Assembly: GCF_019802345.1 (NCBI RefSeq)
Contig: NZ_JAINDZ010000016.1
Span: 1 to 64,000, forward strand
From: Methylosinus sp. Sm6
GTDB lineage: Bacteria > Pseudomonadota > Alphaproteobacteria > Rhizobiales > Beijerinckiaceae
Reading direction: 5' to 3'
Length of the DNA: 64,000 bases
The translations under genes were made by a program, and so were the position numbers. This document shows, piece by piece, positions 1-8,805 of this stretch. Numbering within the stretch: position 1 is the first letter of the stretch; each line of letters opens with the position of its first letter. The notes beneath the pieces are model-generated. The model saw only the letters and a list, made by a program, of their open reading frames with translations, searched no databases and was not told the DNA's origin.

Positions 1-190
1 CCGCCGCCGTGCCAGCCGCCATGACCGCCGCCGCCGTGCCAGCCGCCATGACCGCCGCCGCCGTGCCAGCCGCCATGACCGCCGCCGCCGTGCCAGCCGC
101 CATGACCGCCGCCGCCGTGCCAGCCGCCATGACCGCCGCCGCCGTGCCAGCCGCCATGACCGCCGCCGCCGTGCCAGCCGCCATGGCCGC
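1..190. repeat. 27-bp tandem repeat inside a coding region
   Basis: About seven near-identical copies of a 27-bp unit lie head to tail and encode the GGWHGGGGH peptide on the minus strand. Copies are almost identical at nucleotide level, and the last unit near 180-200 degenerates (CATGGCGGC variants). The array probably continues beyond the left edge. Such perfect arrays can expand and contract by slippage. Confidence 0.9.
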
Positions 191-281
191 CGCCATGGCC
201 TCCGTGATGCTGGGCGAGCGCCGCGGAAGGCGCCGCGAGCGCCGCGCCCAGGGCGAGAACCAAGATATATTTGTTCGACAT
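1..281 (-). CDS. Secreted Gly/His/Trp-rich repeat protein (3' end outside window)
   Basis: The protein starts at an ATG at 281, preceded by a GGAGGG ribosome site, and runs off the left edge after 93 codons. The first ~24 residues form a signal peptide (MSNKYILVLALGAALAAPSA, then ALAQ). The mature part begins HHGGHGGGHGG and becomes a tandem 9-residue repeat, GGWHGGGGH, encoded by a 27-bp DNA repeat. The family is not recognised. Gly/His-rich exported proteins often bind metals or are loosely structured envelope proteins; that role is inference. The C-terminus and final repeat number cannot be seen. Confidence 0.6.
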   Translation of the reverse strand, partial: MSNKYILVLALGAALAAPSAALAQHHGGHGGGHGGWHGGGGHGGWHGGGGHGGWHGGGGHGGWHGGGGHGGWHGGGGHGGWHGGGGHGGWHGG

Positions 282-539
282 CGGTAACCCTCCGTTTGAG
301 CGGCCGCGAAGCCGGCGCCTTTTTGATGCGTCGTCGCTTCGAGGGAGGAATACTAGCTCGGACGCGGCTTGCGCCTTGTGCGTTGTCGCACAGTTCACGC
401 GGAAATCCCACCGACCGCCGCGTGATCGCGAGAGCCGGCGCCGCCATTGATTTCGGGAAGCGGGCGGCTATAGTCCGCGCCCGTTGGCCGGCCGTTCGCG
501 CCGGCGCCAGGCGCGTCCGCCGCTTCTAAGAGATCGAAC

Positions 540-1010
540 ATGAAATTGATCCAGATCGCACAAGCCCAGACCGATCCGGCGCCCGCCCCCGCCCCTCCGA
601 CGCCTCCCGCGCCCCCGGCTCCTGCGGCGCCCGCGCCGGCCGCGCCGCCGCCGGTTCCGCCGACGGCCACCGTGCAGAGCGCGCCGGACGCCGCCGCCCC
701 GCCCCCGCCGGCTCCCGACATGCTGACGCAGCTCGCGCCGCTTCTGTTCATCACACTGATCGTCTATTTCATCGTGCTGCGGCCGCAGAACCGCCGCGCC
801 AAGGAGCAGAAGGAGGCGCTGAAGAATGTGCGCCGCGGCGACACCATCGTCACCAGCGGCGGCCTCGTCGGCAAGATCACCAAGACGATCGACGACGCCG
901 AGGTCGAGGTCGAGATCGCGCAGAACGTGCGCGTGCGCGTCCTTCGGCAGGCGATCTCGGACGTGCGCGCCAAGGGCGAGCCGGTAAAGGATCAAGCCGG
1001 CGCGCGTTGA
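540..1010 (+). CDS. yajC: Preprotein translocase subunit YajC
   Basis: YajC is the small single-pass inner-membrane partner of SecDF in the holotranslocon. The 156-residue product has one membrane segment (about residues 62-78, LLFITLIVYFIVLRPQ) followed by the family's RRAKEQKEAL stretch and a small soluble domain (RRGDTIVTSGGLVGKI). An unusually long Ala/Pro-rich leader (residues ~12-55) precedes the membrane segment, making it longer than the ~110 residues usual in enterics. It lies directly upstream of secD and secF. The start at 540 has an AGAGA-type ribosome site. Confidence 0.93.
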   Translation: MKLIQIAQAQTDPAPAPAPPTPPAPPAPAAPAPAAPPPVPPTATVQSAPDAAAPPPPAPDMLTQLAPLLFITLIVYFIVLRPQNRRAKEQKEALKNVRRGDTIVTSGGLVGKITKTIDDAEVEVEIAQNVRVRVLRQAISDVRAKGEPVKDQAGAR

Positions 1011-1087
1011 CGCATCGGCGGTAATCGCTCGCCGCAATCGCGCCGGATCGGCCGGCGCGCGCGGCTTTTACATCGAACGGACGCTCG

Positions 1088-2677
1088 ATGCTGCGCTTCT
1101 CCAAATGGAAGATCATCGCCGTTCTGGCGCTGACGCTCTCCGCTATTTTCGTCGTCGTTCCCAGCCTCGTATCGCCGGCGAGCCTGCAGGCCATATCCAA
1201 GGCGCTGCCCGAATGGGCGCAGCCGCGCACCATCGTGCTCGGTCTCGATCTGCAGGGCGGCTCCTATGTGATGCTGGAGGTCGACAAGCCCTCCGTGCTG
1301 CACACGCAGGTGACGAATCTGCGCGACGACGTGCGCCGCATCCTGCGTGAGGAAAAAATAGCGATCACCGGCGGCATCGGCGCGCAGGCGCGCGGCGTGC
1401 AGCTGCGCATCCCCGAAGCCGCCGACCGCGCCAAGGCGCTGCCGAAGTTCCGCCAGCTGGCGCAGGGCTTCGGCTCGGCGCGGATGGGCGGCGCGCCGCC
1501 GCTCGAAGTGCGCGAGGGCGACGACGGCCTCGTCCAGATCGTCGTCACCGAGGCGGGCGTCACCGACAAGGTTCGCCGCGCCGTCGAGCAGTCGATCGAG
1601 GTCATCCGCCGCCGCGTGGACGCGCTCGGCACCAGAGAGCCGAGCATTCAGCGCCAGGGCGACGATCGCATCATCGTGCAGGTCCCCGGGCTGCAGGATC
1701 CCGAGCAGCTGAAGCAGATCCTCGGCCAGACAGCCAAGCTCGAGTTCCGCCTCGTCGCCGAGCCCGGCGCGAGCCCCTCCGAGATCGAGGAGCTGGAACA
1801 GACCGAGCAGCAGGGCAAGATCGGCATCGAACGCCAAGTCATGGTGCAGGGCGAGGATCTGACCGACGCCCAGCCCGGCTTCGACCAGCGCAATGGCGAG
1901 CCTGTCGTCAATTTTCGCTTCAATATTCGCGGCGCGCAGAAGTTCGGCGAGGTCACCTCGAAGAATGTCGGGCGCCTGTTCGCCATCGTGCTCGACAACA
2001 AGGTGATTTCGGCGCCGCGCATCCTGACGCCGATCACCGGCGGCTCGGGACAGATCTCCGGCCATTTCACGGTCGAGCAGGCCAATAATCTCTCGATCCT
2101 GCTGCGCGCCGGCGCCCTGCCCGCCAAGCTCGACATCGTCGAGGAGCGCACCGTCGGCCCCGGCCTCGGCCAGGATTCGATCGACGCGGGCAAGCGCGCG
2201 GCCTATGTCGGCGCCGGCCTCGTCGTCGTCTACATGCTCATCACCTATGGCGTGTTCGGAATCTTCGCCAATCTGGCGCTGTTCGTCCATATCGCCTTCA
2301 TCTTCGCCGGCCTCGTGCTCACCGGCTCGACGCTGACCTTGCCCGGCATCGCCGGCATCGTGCTGACGATCGGCATGGCGGTCGATTCGAATGTGCTGAT
2401 CTATGAGCGCATCCGCGAGGAGCAGCATGGCGGGCGATCGATCCTCGCCTCGCTCGACGCCGGCTTCAACCGCGCCTTCGCGACCATCGTCGACTCCAAT
2501 GTCACCATGTTCGTCGCCGCGGCGATCCTCTATTTCCTCGGCTCCGGCCCGGTGCGCGGCTTCGCCGTGTCGCTGGCGCTCGGCATTTTGACGACCATCG
2601 TCACCGCGGTGACGATGACGCGCATGATGATCGCCGCCTGGTATCACTTCGCGCGTCCGACGCGCCTGCCGATCTGA
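1088..2677 (+). CDS. secD: Protein translocase subunit SecD
   Basis: SecD uses the proton-motive force with SecF to help pull exported proteins out of SecYEG on the periplasmic side. The 529-residue protein has an N-terminal membrane segment (~10-30), the D1 motif GLDLQGGSYVMLEVD, a periplasmic domain, and five C-terminal membrane segments including GIVLTIGMAVDSNVLIYERI, the conserved proton-path region. Length is normal. It follows yajC by 77 bp and is followed by secF with an 11-bp gap, so it is probably one operon. Confidence 0.96.
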   Translation: MLRFSKWKIIAVLALTLSAIFVVVPSLVSPASLQAISKALPEWAQPRTIVLGLDLQGGSYVMLEVDKPSVLHTQVTNLRDDVRRILREEKIAITGGIGAQARGVQLRIPEAADRAKALPKFRQLAQGFGSARMGGAPPLEVREGDDGLVQIVVTEAGVTDKVRRAVEQSIEVIRRRVDALGTREPSIQRQGDDRIIVQVPGLQDPEQLKQILGQTAKLEFRLVAEPGASPSEIEELEQTEQQGKIGIERQVMVQGEDLTDAQPGFDQRNGEPVVNFRFNIRGAQKFGEVTSKNVGRLFAIVLDNKVISAPRILTPITGGSGQISGHFTVEQANNLSILLRAGALPAKLDIVEERTVGPGLGQDSIDAGKRAAYVGAGLVVVYMLITYGVFGIFANLALFVHIAFIFAGLVLTGSTLTLPGIAGIVLTIGMAVDSNVLIYERIREEQHGGRSILASLDAGFNRAFATIVDSNVTMFVAAAILYFLGSGPVRGFAVSLALGILTTIVTAVTMTRMMIAAWYHFARPTRLPI

Positions 2678-2688
2678 GGGTGAAGCAT

Positions 2689-3672
2689 ATGAAGCTCCTG
2701 CGTCTCGCCCCGGAGAACACCAAATTCCCGTTCATGCGGTTCCGCCGCGTGAGCTATCCCTTCTCGGCCATGCTCTCGATCGCCTCGGTGCTGCTGTTCA
2801 TCCTGCATGGCATGAATTTCGGCATCGACTTCGCCGGCGGCACGGTGATCGAGGTGCGCGCCAAATCCGGCCACGCCGAGGTCGCGACATTGCGCTCGAC
2901 CGTGGAGACGCTCGGCCTCGGCGACATGGAGGTGCAGGCCTTCGGCAACGAGTCCGACGCGACCTTGCGCTTCGGCCTGCAGGACGGCGGCGACGCCGCG
3001 CAGCAGGCGGCGGTGGAGAAGGTGCGCGGGGCCGTCGGCGCGGACTATGAGCTGCGCCGCGTGGAAGTGGTCGGCCCGCGCGTCTCCGGCGAGCTGGTGC
3101 AGTCGGGCACGCTCGGCGTCGTGCTGTCGATCGTCGCCGTGCTCACCTATCTCTGGTTCCGCTTCGAATGGCAGTTCGCCATCGGCGCCGTCATCGCGAC
3201 GATGCACGATCTTCTGCTCACGGTCGGATTCTTCTCGCTCACCCAGCTCGAGTTCAACACGACCTCGATCGCGGCCATCCTCACCATCGTCGGCTATTCG
3301 CTGAACGAGACCGTCGTGGTGCTCGACCGCATTCGCGAGATGATGCGAAAATATAAGAAGATGCCGACGGATCAGATGATCGATCTGTCGATCAACGCCG
3401 TGCTGCCGCGCACCATCATGACCGCGACGACCGTGTTCCTGGCGCTGATGTCGCTGGCGATCTTCGGCGGCCATGTGATCCGCAGCTTCTCGCTGGCGAT
3501 GATCTGGGGCATTTTCGTCGCCACCTATTCCTCGGTGTTCATCTGCTCGCCCATGCTGATCTATCTCGGCCTGCGCAGCGAGGATCAGGACAAGGCGCCC
3601 GAGCCCGCGCCGGCCAAATCCGGCGCCAAGCCCGCCAAGACGAGCGCCCGCGCCAAGCCCAAGGCCGCCTGA
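2689..3672 (+). CDS. secF: Protein translocase subunit SecF
   Basis: SecF is the six-pass partner of SecD. The 327-residue product shows GMNFGIDFAGGTVIEVR near the N-terminus and the conserved IVGYSLNETVVVLDRIRE segment. An in-frame GTG lies at 2680, but the ATG at 2689 is preferred because TGAGGG, overlapping the secD stop, is 8 bases upstream. The C-terminal tail after the last membrane segment is Lys/Ala/Pro-rich (about 30 residues) and probably cytoplasmic. Confidence 0.95.
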   Translation: MKLLRLAPENTKFPFMRFRRVSYPFSAMLSIASVLLFILHGMNFGIDFAGGTVIEVRAKSGHAEVATLRSTVETLGLGDMEVQAFGNESDATLRFGLQDGGDAAQQAAVEKVRGAVGADYELRRVEVVGPRVSGELVQSGTLGVVLSIVAVLTYLWFRFEWQFAIGAVIATMHDLLLTVGFFSLTQLEFNTTSIAAILTIVGYSLNETVVVLDRIREMMRKYKKMPTDQMIDLSINAVLPRTIMTATTVFLALMSLAIFGGHVIRSFSLAMIWGIFVATYSSVFICSPMLIYLGLRSEDQDKAPEPAPAKSGAKPAKTSARAKPKAA

Positions 3673-3683
3673 GGCGCGGGGCC

Positions 3684-4064
3684 ATGGCGGAGCATGGACA
3701 GGGCTTCGTTCCGGGCCGTCACAGGATCGAGGCCTATGGCGGCGGGGGCTTCCGTTTCGCGGACATGTCGCATCGCGGCTCGCTGCTCGCCCTGCCGTCC
3801 GGCGTCCACGCCATCGACGCGGCCGAAGCGGCCGCAGTGACCGAGGGGACGCTCGCTCCCCTCCTCGCCGAGCCGCCCGGGACGGTCGAGCTGCTGATCT
3901 TCGGCGCCGGCGCCAATCTGCGCCCGCTCGGCGCCGCCCTCCACGCTCGCTTGCGCGCGCGCGGGATCATGGTCGAGGCGATGGCGACGGGCCCCGCCGT
4001 GCGCACCTATAACATGCTGGTCGACGAGGATCGGCGCGTCGCGGCGGTGCTGATCGCCGTTTGA
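3684..4064 (+). CDS. Mth938-like domain protein (DUF498)
   Basis: This 126-residue protein belongs to the Mth938/DUF498 family of small globular proteins with no firmly assigned biochemical role. Features include the N-terminal IEAYGGGGFRFADMSHRGS stretch and a central GTVELLIFGAGANLRPL. It starts 11 bp after secF. The same order (secD, secF, Mth938-like, squalene-synthase-like) is common in alphaproteobacteria, so cotranscription is likely. There is no signal peptide or membrane segment. Confidence 0.85.
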   Translation: MAEHGQGFVPGRHRIEAYGGGGFRFADMSHRGSLLALPSGVHAIDAAEAAAVTEGTLAPLLAEPPGTVELLIFGAGANLRPLGAALHARLRARGIMVEAMATGPAVRTYNMLVDEDRRVAAVLIAV

Positions 4065-4082
4065 AAAGCGGAGCCGATCGAG

Positions 4083-4976
4083 ATGGACGACGCGCGGACG
4101 AAGCGGGACGCCGAGCTCGCCGAGAATTACCGACGCTGCGAGGAGCTCGTCCGCGAGCAGGACGTCGATCTCTGGCTCTCCTGTCTGTTCGCGCCCGCGG
4201 CCGCGCGTCCGCATCTCCACGCCATCGGCGCCTTCGCCGTCGAGATCGCGAGCGTGCGGGCCAAGACGTCGCAGCCTCTGCTCGGCGAGATGCGGCTGCG
4301 ATGGTGGTATGACGCGCTGGAGGCGGCCGGCGAGCCGGGGGCGGGCGAGGAGAGCGGCGGCGCGCGCGCGCACCCGGTCGCCGATGCGCTGATCGACACG
4401 CTGCAGCGCCGCTCCATCCCGCCGGAGGACGTCATCCGCCTGCTCGAAGCGCATGTGTTCGACCTCTATGACGAGCCGATGGAATCCATGGAGGCTCTCG
4501 AGACCTATAGCGACAATGTGTTCGGCGCGCCCATGCGCTGGCGCGCCGCCGCGATCGACGCAGAAGACGCGGCTCGCCAGGAAGAGGCGCTGCGGCTCGC
4601 CGGCCGCGCCGTCGGCCTCGCCTTTGTTCTTCGCTCCCTTCCCCACCATCTGGCCCTCGGCCAGCAATTTATTCCCGCCGAGCTGATGGCGCGCCATCGC
4701 GCCGCGGAGGACATGGGCCACGCCCGCGCAACCCCGGCCATCCGCAGCGTCCTCGCCGAAATCCGCGCGCACGCCCTCGCCCATTACGAGGCGGCGCGGC
4801 GCGCTGTGGTCGGCCAGGGACCGGCCGGCGCGGCGCTGCTGCCCGCCGCTCTGGTTCCGCTCTATCTGAAGCCGATGGAGAGCAAGGCCTTCGATCCGTT
4901 TCGGCCCGCCGCCCCGCCCGCGCAATGGCGCCGGCAATGGCGGCTGTGGCGCGCCGCGCGCGGCAAAGGCCTGTGA
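4083..4976 (+). CDS. Squalene/phytoene synthase family protein, NDUFAF6-like
   Basis: The fold family is the head-to-head prenyl synthases. The aspartate-rich substrate motif of true squalene or phytoene synthases is not obvious in this 297-residue protein. The region AFAVEIASVRAKTSQPLLGE and then MRLRWWYDAL matches the NDUFAF6 branch, linked in eukaryotes to complex I assembly, better than carotenoid enzymes. ETYSDNVFGAPMRW carries the second family motif in degenerate form. It sits 18 bp after the Mth938-like gene, with GGAG before the start. The bacterial role is unknown; assigning carotenoid or hopanoid function would be unsafe. Confidence 0.8.
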   Translation: MDDARTKRDAELAENYRRCEELVREQDVDLWLSCLFAPAAARPHLHAIGAFAVEIASVRAKTSQPLLGEMRLRWWYDALEAAGEPGAGEESGGARAHPVADALIDTLQRRSIPPEDVIRLLEAHVFDLYDEPMESMEALETYSDNVFGAPMRWRAAAIDAEDAARQEEALRLAGRAVGLAFVLRSLPHHLALGQQFIPAELMARHRAAEDMGHARATPAIRSVLAEIRAHALAHYEAARRAVVGQGPAGAALLPAALVPLYLKPMESKAFDPFRPAAPPAQWRRQWRLWRAARGKGL

Positions 4977-5064
4977 TCGGCGTCATGCCGCTGGCTTCGC
5001 GGAAAGCGCGAGCCCATATGTCGCACCCCTCGAAGTTTGATGCATCCGGCGCCCGAAACGCGCT

Positions 5065-6507
5065 ATGGACGATGAAACCGCGCCCGCACGCGCCAGAATC
5101 GCAGCAAGCTCCGAGACCGATCCGCGCCCCATGATCAATCCCGCCGACGCCGATCTCGGCCATCAGGCTCGCCAGCTTCGCGTCGACACGCTCATCATCC
5201 TGCGCTGGCTGGCGATCATCGGCCAGACCATAGCGACGCTCGCCACTTATTATTACTTCAACTTCGATTTCCCGATCGGCCTCAGCTTCATCGCCATCGC
5301 CACCTCGGCCTGCCTCAATGTGGCGCTGCGCCTCGGCACGCCGCGCACCTTCCGGCTCGACGACAGCGAGGCGGCGCTGCTGTTGTCCTATGATATTCTG
5401 CAGCTCTCGGCCCTGCTCTATCTCACCGGCGGCGTCGCCAATCCCTTCGCCATGCTGTTCCTCGCGCCGGTGATGATCTCGGCGGTGTCGCTGCCGCGCA
5501 AGCTCACCATTCTGCTCGGCCTGCTGATGATCGCCGCGGCGACGATCCTCACCGTCGAGTTCCTGCCTCTGCCCTGGTACGAGGGCGTGCAGCTGCATTT
5601 CCCGCTGCTCTATCGAACGGGCGTGTGGACCTCGCTCGTGCTCAGCGCCGCCTTCGTCGGCCTCTACGCCGCGCGCGTCTCCGACGAGGCGCGGCTGCTT
5701 TCCACCGCGCTCGCGGCGACTGAACTGGTGCTGGAGCGCGAGCAGCATCTCTCCCAGCTCGACGGGCTCGCGGCGGCGGCGGCGCATGAGCTCGGCACGC
5801 CGCTCGCGACGATCGCGCTCGTCACCAAGGAGCTGCAGAAGTCCTTGCCGGAGAATGCGCCGGCGCTCGCCGACGATCTCGCTCTGCTCGCGCAGGAGGC
5901 GCTGCGCTGTCGGGAAATCTTGCGCAAGCTCGTCTCGCTCGGCTCGGAGGACACCGGCGGGCTGCTGGACCAGGCGTCGATGGAGACGCTGATCCAGGAG
6001 GTGGTCGAGCCGCATCGCGCTTTCGGCGTCGAGGTCGAGGTGATCAAGAGCGGACCGCCGGACGAGCCGGCCTTCGTGCGCAATCCGGCGATCGTCTACG
6101 GGCTCGGCAATCTCGTCGAGAACGCCGTCGATTTCGCCCATTCGAAAGTCAAGATCGAGGCGTCCTGGTCGCGCAATCTCGTCGTCGTGGTCATCGAGGA
6201 CGACGGCCCGGGCTTCTCGCAGCACATTCTCAACCGGCTCGGCGATCCTTATGTGAGCGGCCGCTCGAGCGAGCGCCGCACCAAGACCGAGCCCGGCGCC
6301 GGGCTCGGCCTCGGACTGTTCATCGCCAAGACCTTGCTGGAGCGCTCGGGCGCGACGGTGACGACCGCCAATGCGCTTCCGCCGAAGACCGGGGCCAGGG
6401 TCACGATCGTGTGGCCGCGCTCGGCGCTGGAGCGCAGCGCCGCCGGCGGCGAGCGCGACACGCGGCCTGGAGAGGCACAAACGGCTTCGCCGGACACGAA
6501 GCAGTGA
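5065..6507 (+). CDS. regB: Redox-sensing histidine kinase RegB/PrrB/ActS
   Basis: RegB senses quinone-pool and thiol redox state and phosphorylates RegA to control respiration, hydrogenase, nitrogen and carbon fixation genes in alphaproteobacteria. The 480-residue product has about six membrane segments (residues ~40-205). The quinone-binding heptapeptide GGVANPF is at 122-128, the H-box AAAAHELGTPLATI has His241, and Cys282 in ALRCREIL lies 41 residues later, the position of the redox-active cysteine. The ATPase domain carries NLVENAVDFA and GAGLGLGLFIAK. A second plausible start is the ATG at 5131 (MINPADADLG). regA follows immediately. Confidence 0.94.
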   Translation: MDDETAPARARIAASSETDPRPMINPADADLGHQARQLRVDTLIILRWLAIIGQTIATLATYYYFNFDFPIGLSFIAIATSACLNVALRLGTPRTFRLDDSEAALLLSYDILQLSALLYLTGGVANPFAMLFLAPVMISAVSLPRKLTILLGLLMIAAATILTVEFLPLPWYEGVQLHFPLLYRTGVWTSLVLSAAFVGLYAARVSDEARLLSTALAATELVLEREQHLSQLDGLAAAAAHELGTPLATIALVTKELQKSLPENAPALADDLALLAQEALRCREILRKLVSLGSEDTGGLLDQASMETLIQEVVEPHRAFGVEVEVIKSGPPDEPAFVRNPAIVYGLGNLVENAVDFAHSKVKIEASWSRNLVVVVIEDDGPGFSQHILNRLGDPYVSGRSSERRTKTEPGAGLGLGLFIAKTLLERSGATVTTANALPPKTGARVTIVWPRSALERSAAGGERDTRPGEAQTASPDTKQ

Positions 6508-6524
6508 TATATTCGGGGGTGATC

Positions 6525-7130
6525 ATGATCGGGGACGTCGACGCAATGACGATCGAAGAGAACAGCGCCCAGGACGCCGATTTCGAAGAGACGGGCGAGC
6601 TGCCGCAAGAGCGCTCGCTGCTGATCGTGGAGGACGACAAGCCCTTCCTCACGCGCTTGACGCGAGCCATGGAAGCGCGCGGCTTCGCGGTCACCGCGGT
6701 CGAGACCGTGGCCGAAGGGCTCGCCGCGGTCGAGGCGGACGCCCCCGCCTTCGCCATCATCGACATGCGGCTCGGCGACGGCAACGGCATCGACGTGATC
6801 TCGCGGCTCAAGGCCAAGCGTCCCGATTCGCGCGGCATCATTCTCACCGGCTATGGCAATATCGCCACCGCGGTGACCGCGGTGAAGCTCGGCGCCTTCG
6901 ATTATCTCGCCAAGCCGGCCGACGCCGACGAAATCTATCACGCGCTGATGGCGACGCAGATCGACAAGCCCGACGTGCTCGAAAACCCGATGTCGGCCGA
7001 CCGCGTGCGCTGGGAGCATATTCAGCGCGTCTATGAGTCATGCGACCGCAATGTCTCGGAGACGGCGCGCCGCCTCAACATGCATCGCCGCACGCTGCAG
7101 CGCATCCTGGCCAAGCGCGCGCCGCGATGA
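6525..7130 (+). CDS. regA: Redox response regulator RegA/PrrA/ActR
   Basis: This is the two-domain response regulator partner of RegB (201 residues). The receiver domain has VEDD acidic residues, the phosphoacceptor in IIDMRLGDGNGIDV, and KPADADE near its end. The C-terminal Fis-type helix-turn-helix, with NPMSADRVRWEHIQRVYE and NVSETARRLNMHRRTLQRIL, is the almost invariant RegA signature. The start was set at 6525 because GGGGGT lies just upstream; the ATG at 6546 is an alternative. The gap to regB is 17 bp. Known RegA regulons include hydrogenases, so the hup locus at 37-57 kb is a plausible target. Confidence 0.95.
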   Translation: MIGDVDAMTIEENSAQDADFEETGELPQERSLLIVEDDKPFLTRLTRAMEARGFAVTAVETVAEGLAAVEADAPAFAIIDMRLGDGNGIDVISRLKAKRPDSRGIILTGYGNIATAVTAVKLGAFDYLAKPADADEIYHALMATQIDKPDVLENPMSADRVRWEHIQRVYESCDRNVSETARRLNMHRRTLQRILAKRAPR

Positions 7131-7147
7131 TCGCGCGCCGCCGGCGC

Positions 7148-7615
7148 TCAACGCTCGTCACGATGCGAAGCGAGATAGAGACGCTCCGCTGCCGCGCCGG
7201 CGAAGCGCAGCAGCATGGCCTTGCGGCTCGCCGGCGCCAGACGATGCGCCGGCGCCTCGCGCAGCACGATGGCGCCATAGCCGTCGGCGACGATGAGCCC
7301 CGCGTCGGCGGGAAATGCGTTCGGCTCCAAATCTCCGGGAATGGCGAAATAGAAACGGTCGCAATGGATGCGATAGTCCATCCATTTATGATCGGCGCGG
7401 AAATCGGCGAGCGAGGATTTGACTTCGACGATGCGGATCGCGCCGTCGGGCGCGAGCGCGACGAGATCGGCGCGGCGCCCGCCCGGCAGCGGCAGCTCGG
7501 TGAGAATGGAGAGGCCCGCCGCGCGCAGATAGCGGCGGGTCCCGCGCGTCACGAGGCGCGCATTCTCCTCGCGAAGGCTCGCGCCGACCGGCGGCGGGAG
7601 GGGTGCAATATCCAT
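7148..7615 (-). CDS. mmcB: MmcB family DNA repair protein
   Basis: MmcB is an alphaproteobacterial protein linked to mitomycin C damage repair, with a PD-(D/E)XK nuclease-like core. Here the core is visible as GGRRADLVALAPDGAIRIVE followed by VKSS, that is, a D followed by E-x-K. The ATG at 7615 (MDIAPLPPPVG) gives 155 residues, the usual family size; upstream codons look non-coding. It is convergent with regA (17-bp gap) and divergent from the next gene. No clear LexA box was found. Confidence 0.82.
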   Translation of the reverse strand: MDIAPLPPPVGASLREENARLVTRGTRRYLRAAGLSILTELPLPGGRRADLVALAPDGAIRIVEVKSSLADFRADHKWMDYRIHCDRFYFAIPGDLEPNAFPADAGLIVADGYGAIVLREAPAHRLAPASRKAMLLRFAGAAAERLYLASHRDER

Positions 7616-7722
7616 CGAAGCGCTCTCGCTCGTCTCGAAAGGGCGACGAGCGTGATCTTGGCGCCGGCGCCACGCCGCGCGCAAGCGTTCGGACCCCGGC
7701 GACCGAGGAGAACCGCGCAAAA

Positions 7723-8805
7723 ATGAGATCGATCTTCGCCCTTCTGCTCCTCGCCCTCGGCGCCGGCGCGGCCCATGGCGCCGAGCGCGTCGTCAATATC
7801 TTCAATTGGAGCGATTACATCGATCCGACCGTGCTCGAGGATTTCACCCGCGAGACGGGCGTCAAGGTCGTCTACGACACTTTCGACTCCAACGAAGTTT
7901 TGGAGACGCGCCTGCTCGCCGGCTCGGCGGGCTATGACGTCGTCGTCCCTTCGGCGACCTTCCTGCAGCGCGAGATCAAGGCCGGCGTGTTCCGGCCGCT
8001 CGACAAGAGCAAGCTGCCCAATCTGAAGAACGTCTGGCCCGACATCGCGATGCGCCTCTCCCGCTACGACCCCGGCAATGCATTTGCTGTCAACTACATG
8101 TGGTTCACCACCGGGATCGCCTTCAATGTCGCCAAGATCAAGGAGCGCATCGGCGACAAGCCCATCGTCTCCTGGGACCAGGCGCTGAAGCCCGATAATT
8201 TACGCAAATTCGCCGATTGCGGCGTCTATGTGCTCGACAGTCCCGAGGATCTGTTCTCGACGACGCTCAATTATCTGAAGCTCGATCCGAATTCGAAGGA
8301 ACCTGGCGACATTCGCCGCGCCGCCGATCTCCTCTCGGGGCTGCGCCGATACATCAAGAAATTCCACTCTTCCGAATATATCAATGCGCTCGCCAATGGC
8401 GACATCTGCCTCGCCATTGGCTGGGCGGGCGACAGCTTCCAGGCGCGCAACCGCGCGCGCGAGGCGGCCAATGGCGTCGAGATCGCTTATGTGATCCCGC
8501 AGGAGGGCGCGCTGATGTCGCTCGACAATCTCGCCATCCCCAAGGACGCGCCGCATCCCGACGAAGCGCATCTCTTCATCGATTTCCTGCTGCGTCCCGA
8601 CATCGCCGCGCGCAACACCAAGGTGACGCATTTCGCCAATGGCGTCGCCGATTCGCGTCCGCTCGTCGACAAGGAGATCGCGGACAATCCGGCCATCTAT
8701 CCCGACACGGCGGCGATGAGAAAGCTGTTCACCGTGACGGCGCCGGATCTCGCGATCCAGAAGATCGTCACCCGCGAATGGACGCGCGTGAAGACCGGGC
8801 GCTGA
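7723..8805 (+). CDS. Periplasmic polyamine-type binding protein (PotF/PotD family)
   Basis: This is the substrate-binding component of an ABC importer of the spermidine/putrescine class. A signal peptide (MRSIFALLLLALGAGAAHG, cleavage before AERVV) is followed by the family start VVNIFNWSDYIDPTVLEDF and by DVVVPSATFLQREIKAG; length is 360 residues. GAGGAG lies 12 bases before the ATG. No permease or ATPase genes adjoin it, so it is an orphan that must pair with components elsewhere. The ligand is likely a polyamine, not proven. Its 3' end overlaps the opposing glycosyltransferase gene by 38 bp. Confidence 0.9.
   Translation: MRSIFALLLLALGAGAAHGAERVVNIFNWSDYIDPTVLEDFTRETGVKVVYDTFDSNEVLETRLLAGSAGYDVVVPSATFLQREIKAGVFRPLDKSKLPNLKNVWPDIAMRLSRYDPGNAFAVNYMWFTTGIAFNVAKIKERIGDKPIVSWDQALKPDNLRKFADCGVYVLDSPEDLFSTTLNYLKLDPNSKEPGDIRRAADLLSGLRRYIKKFHSSEYINALANGDICLAIGWAGDSFQARNRAREAANGVEIAYVIPQEGALMSLDNLAIPKDAPHPDEAHLFIDFLLRPDIAARNTKVTHFANGVADSRPLVDKEIADNPAIYPDTAAMRKLFTVTAPDLAIQKIVTREWTRVKTGR

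Noticed and set aside
9-287. Plus-strand open frame of Met-Thr-Ala-Ala-Ala-Val repeats
   Set aside because: It is the antisense of the Gly/His repeat gene, has no ribosome site or signal, and mirrors the 27-bp array.
468-1037. Minus-strand Arg-rich frame over yajC
   Set aside because: It is a high-GC shadow frame on the opposite strand of a well-supported gene. Similar long antisense frames across secD, ligD, hypF and hypD were rejected for the same reason.
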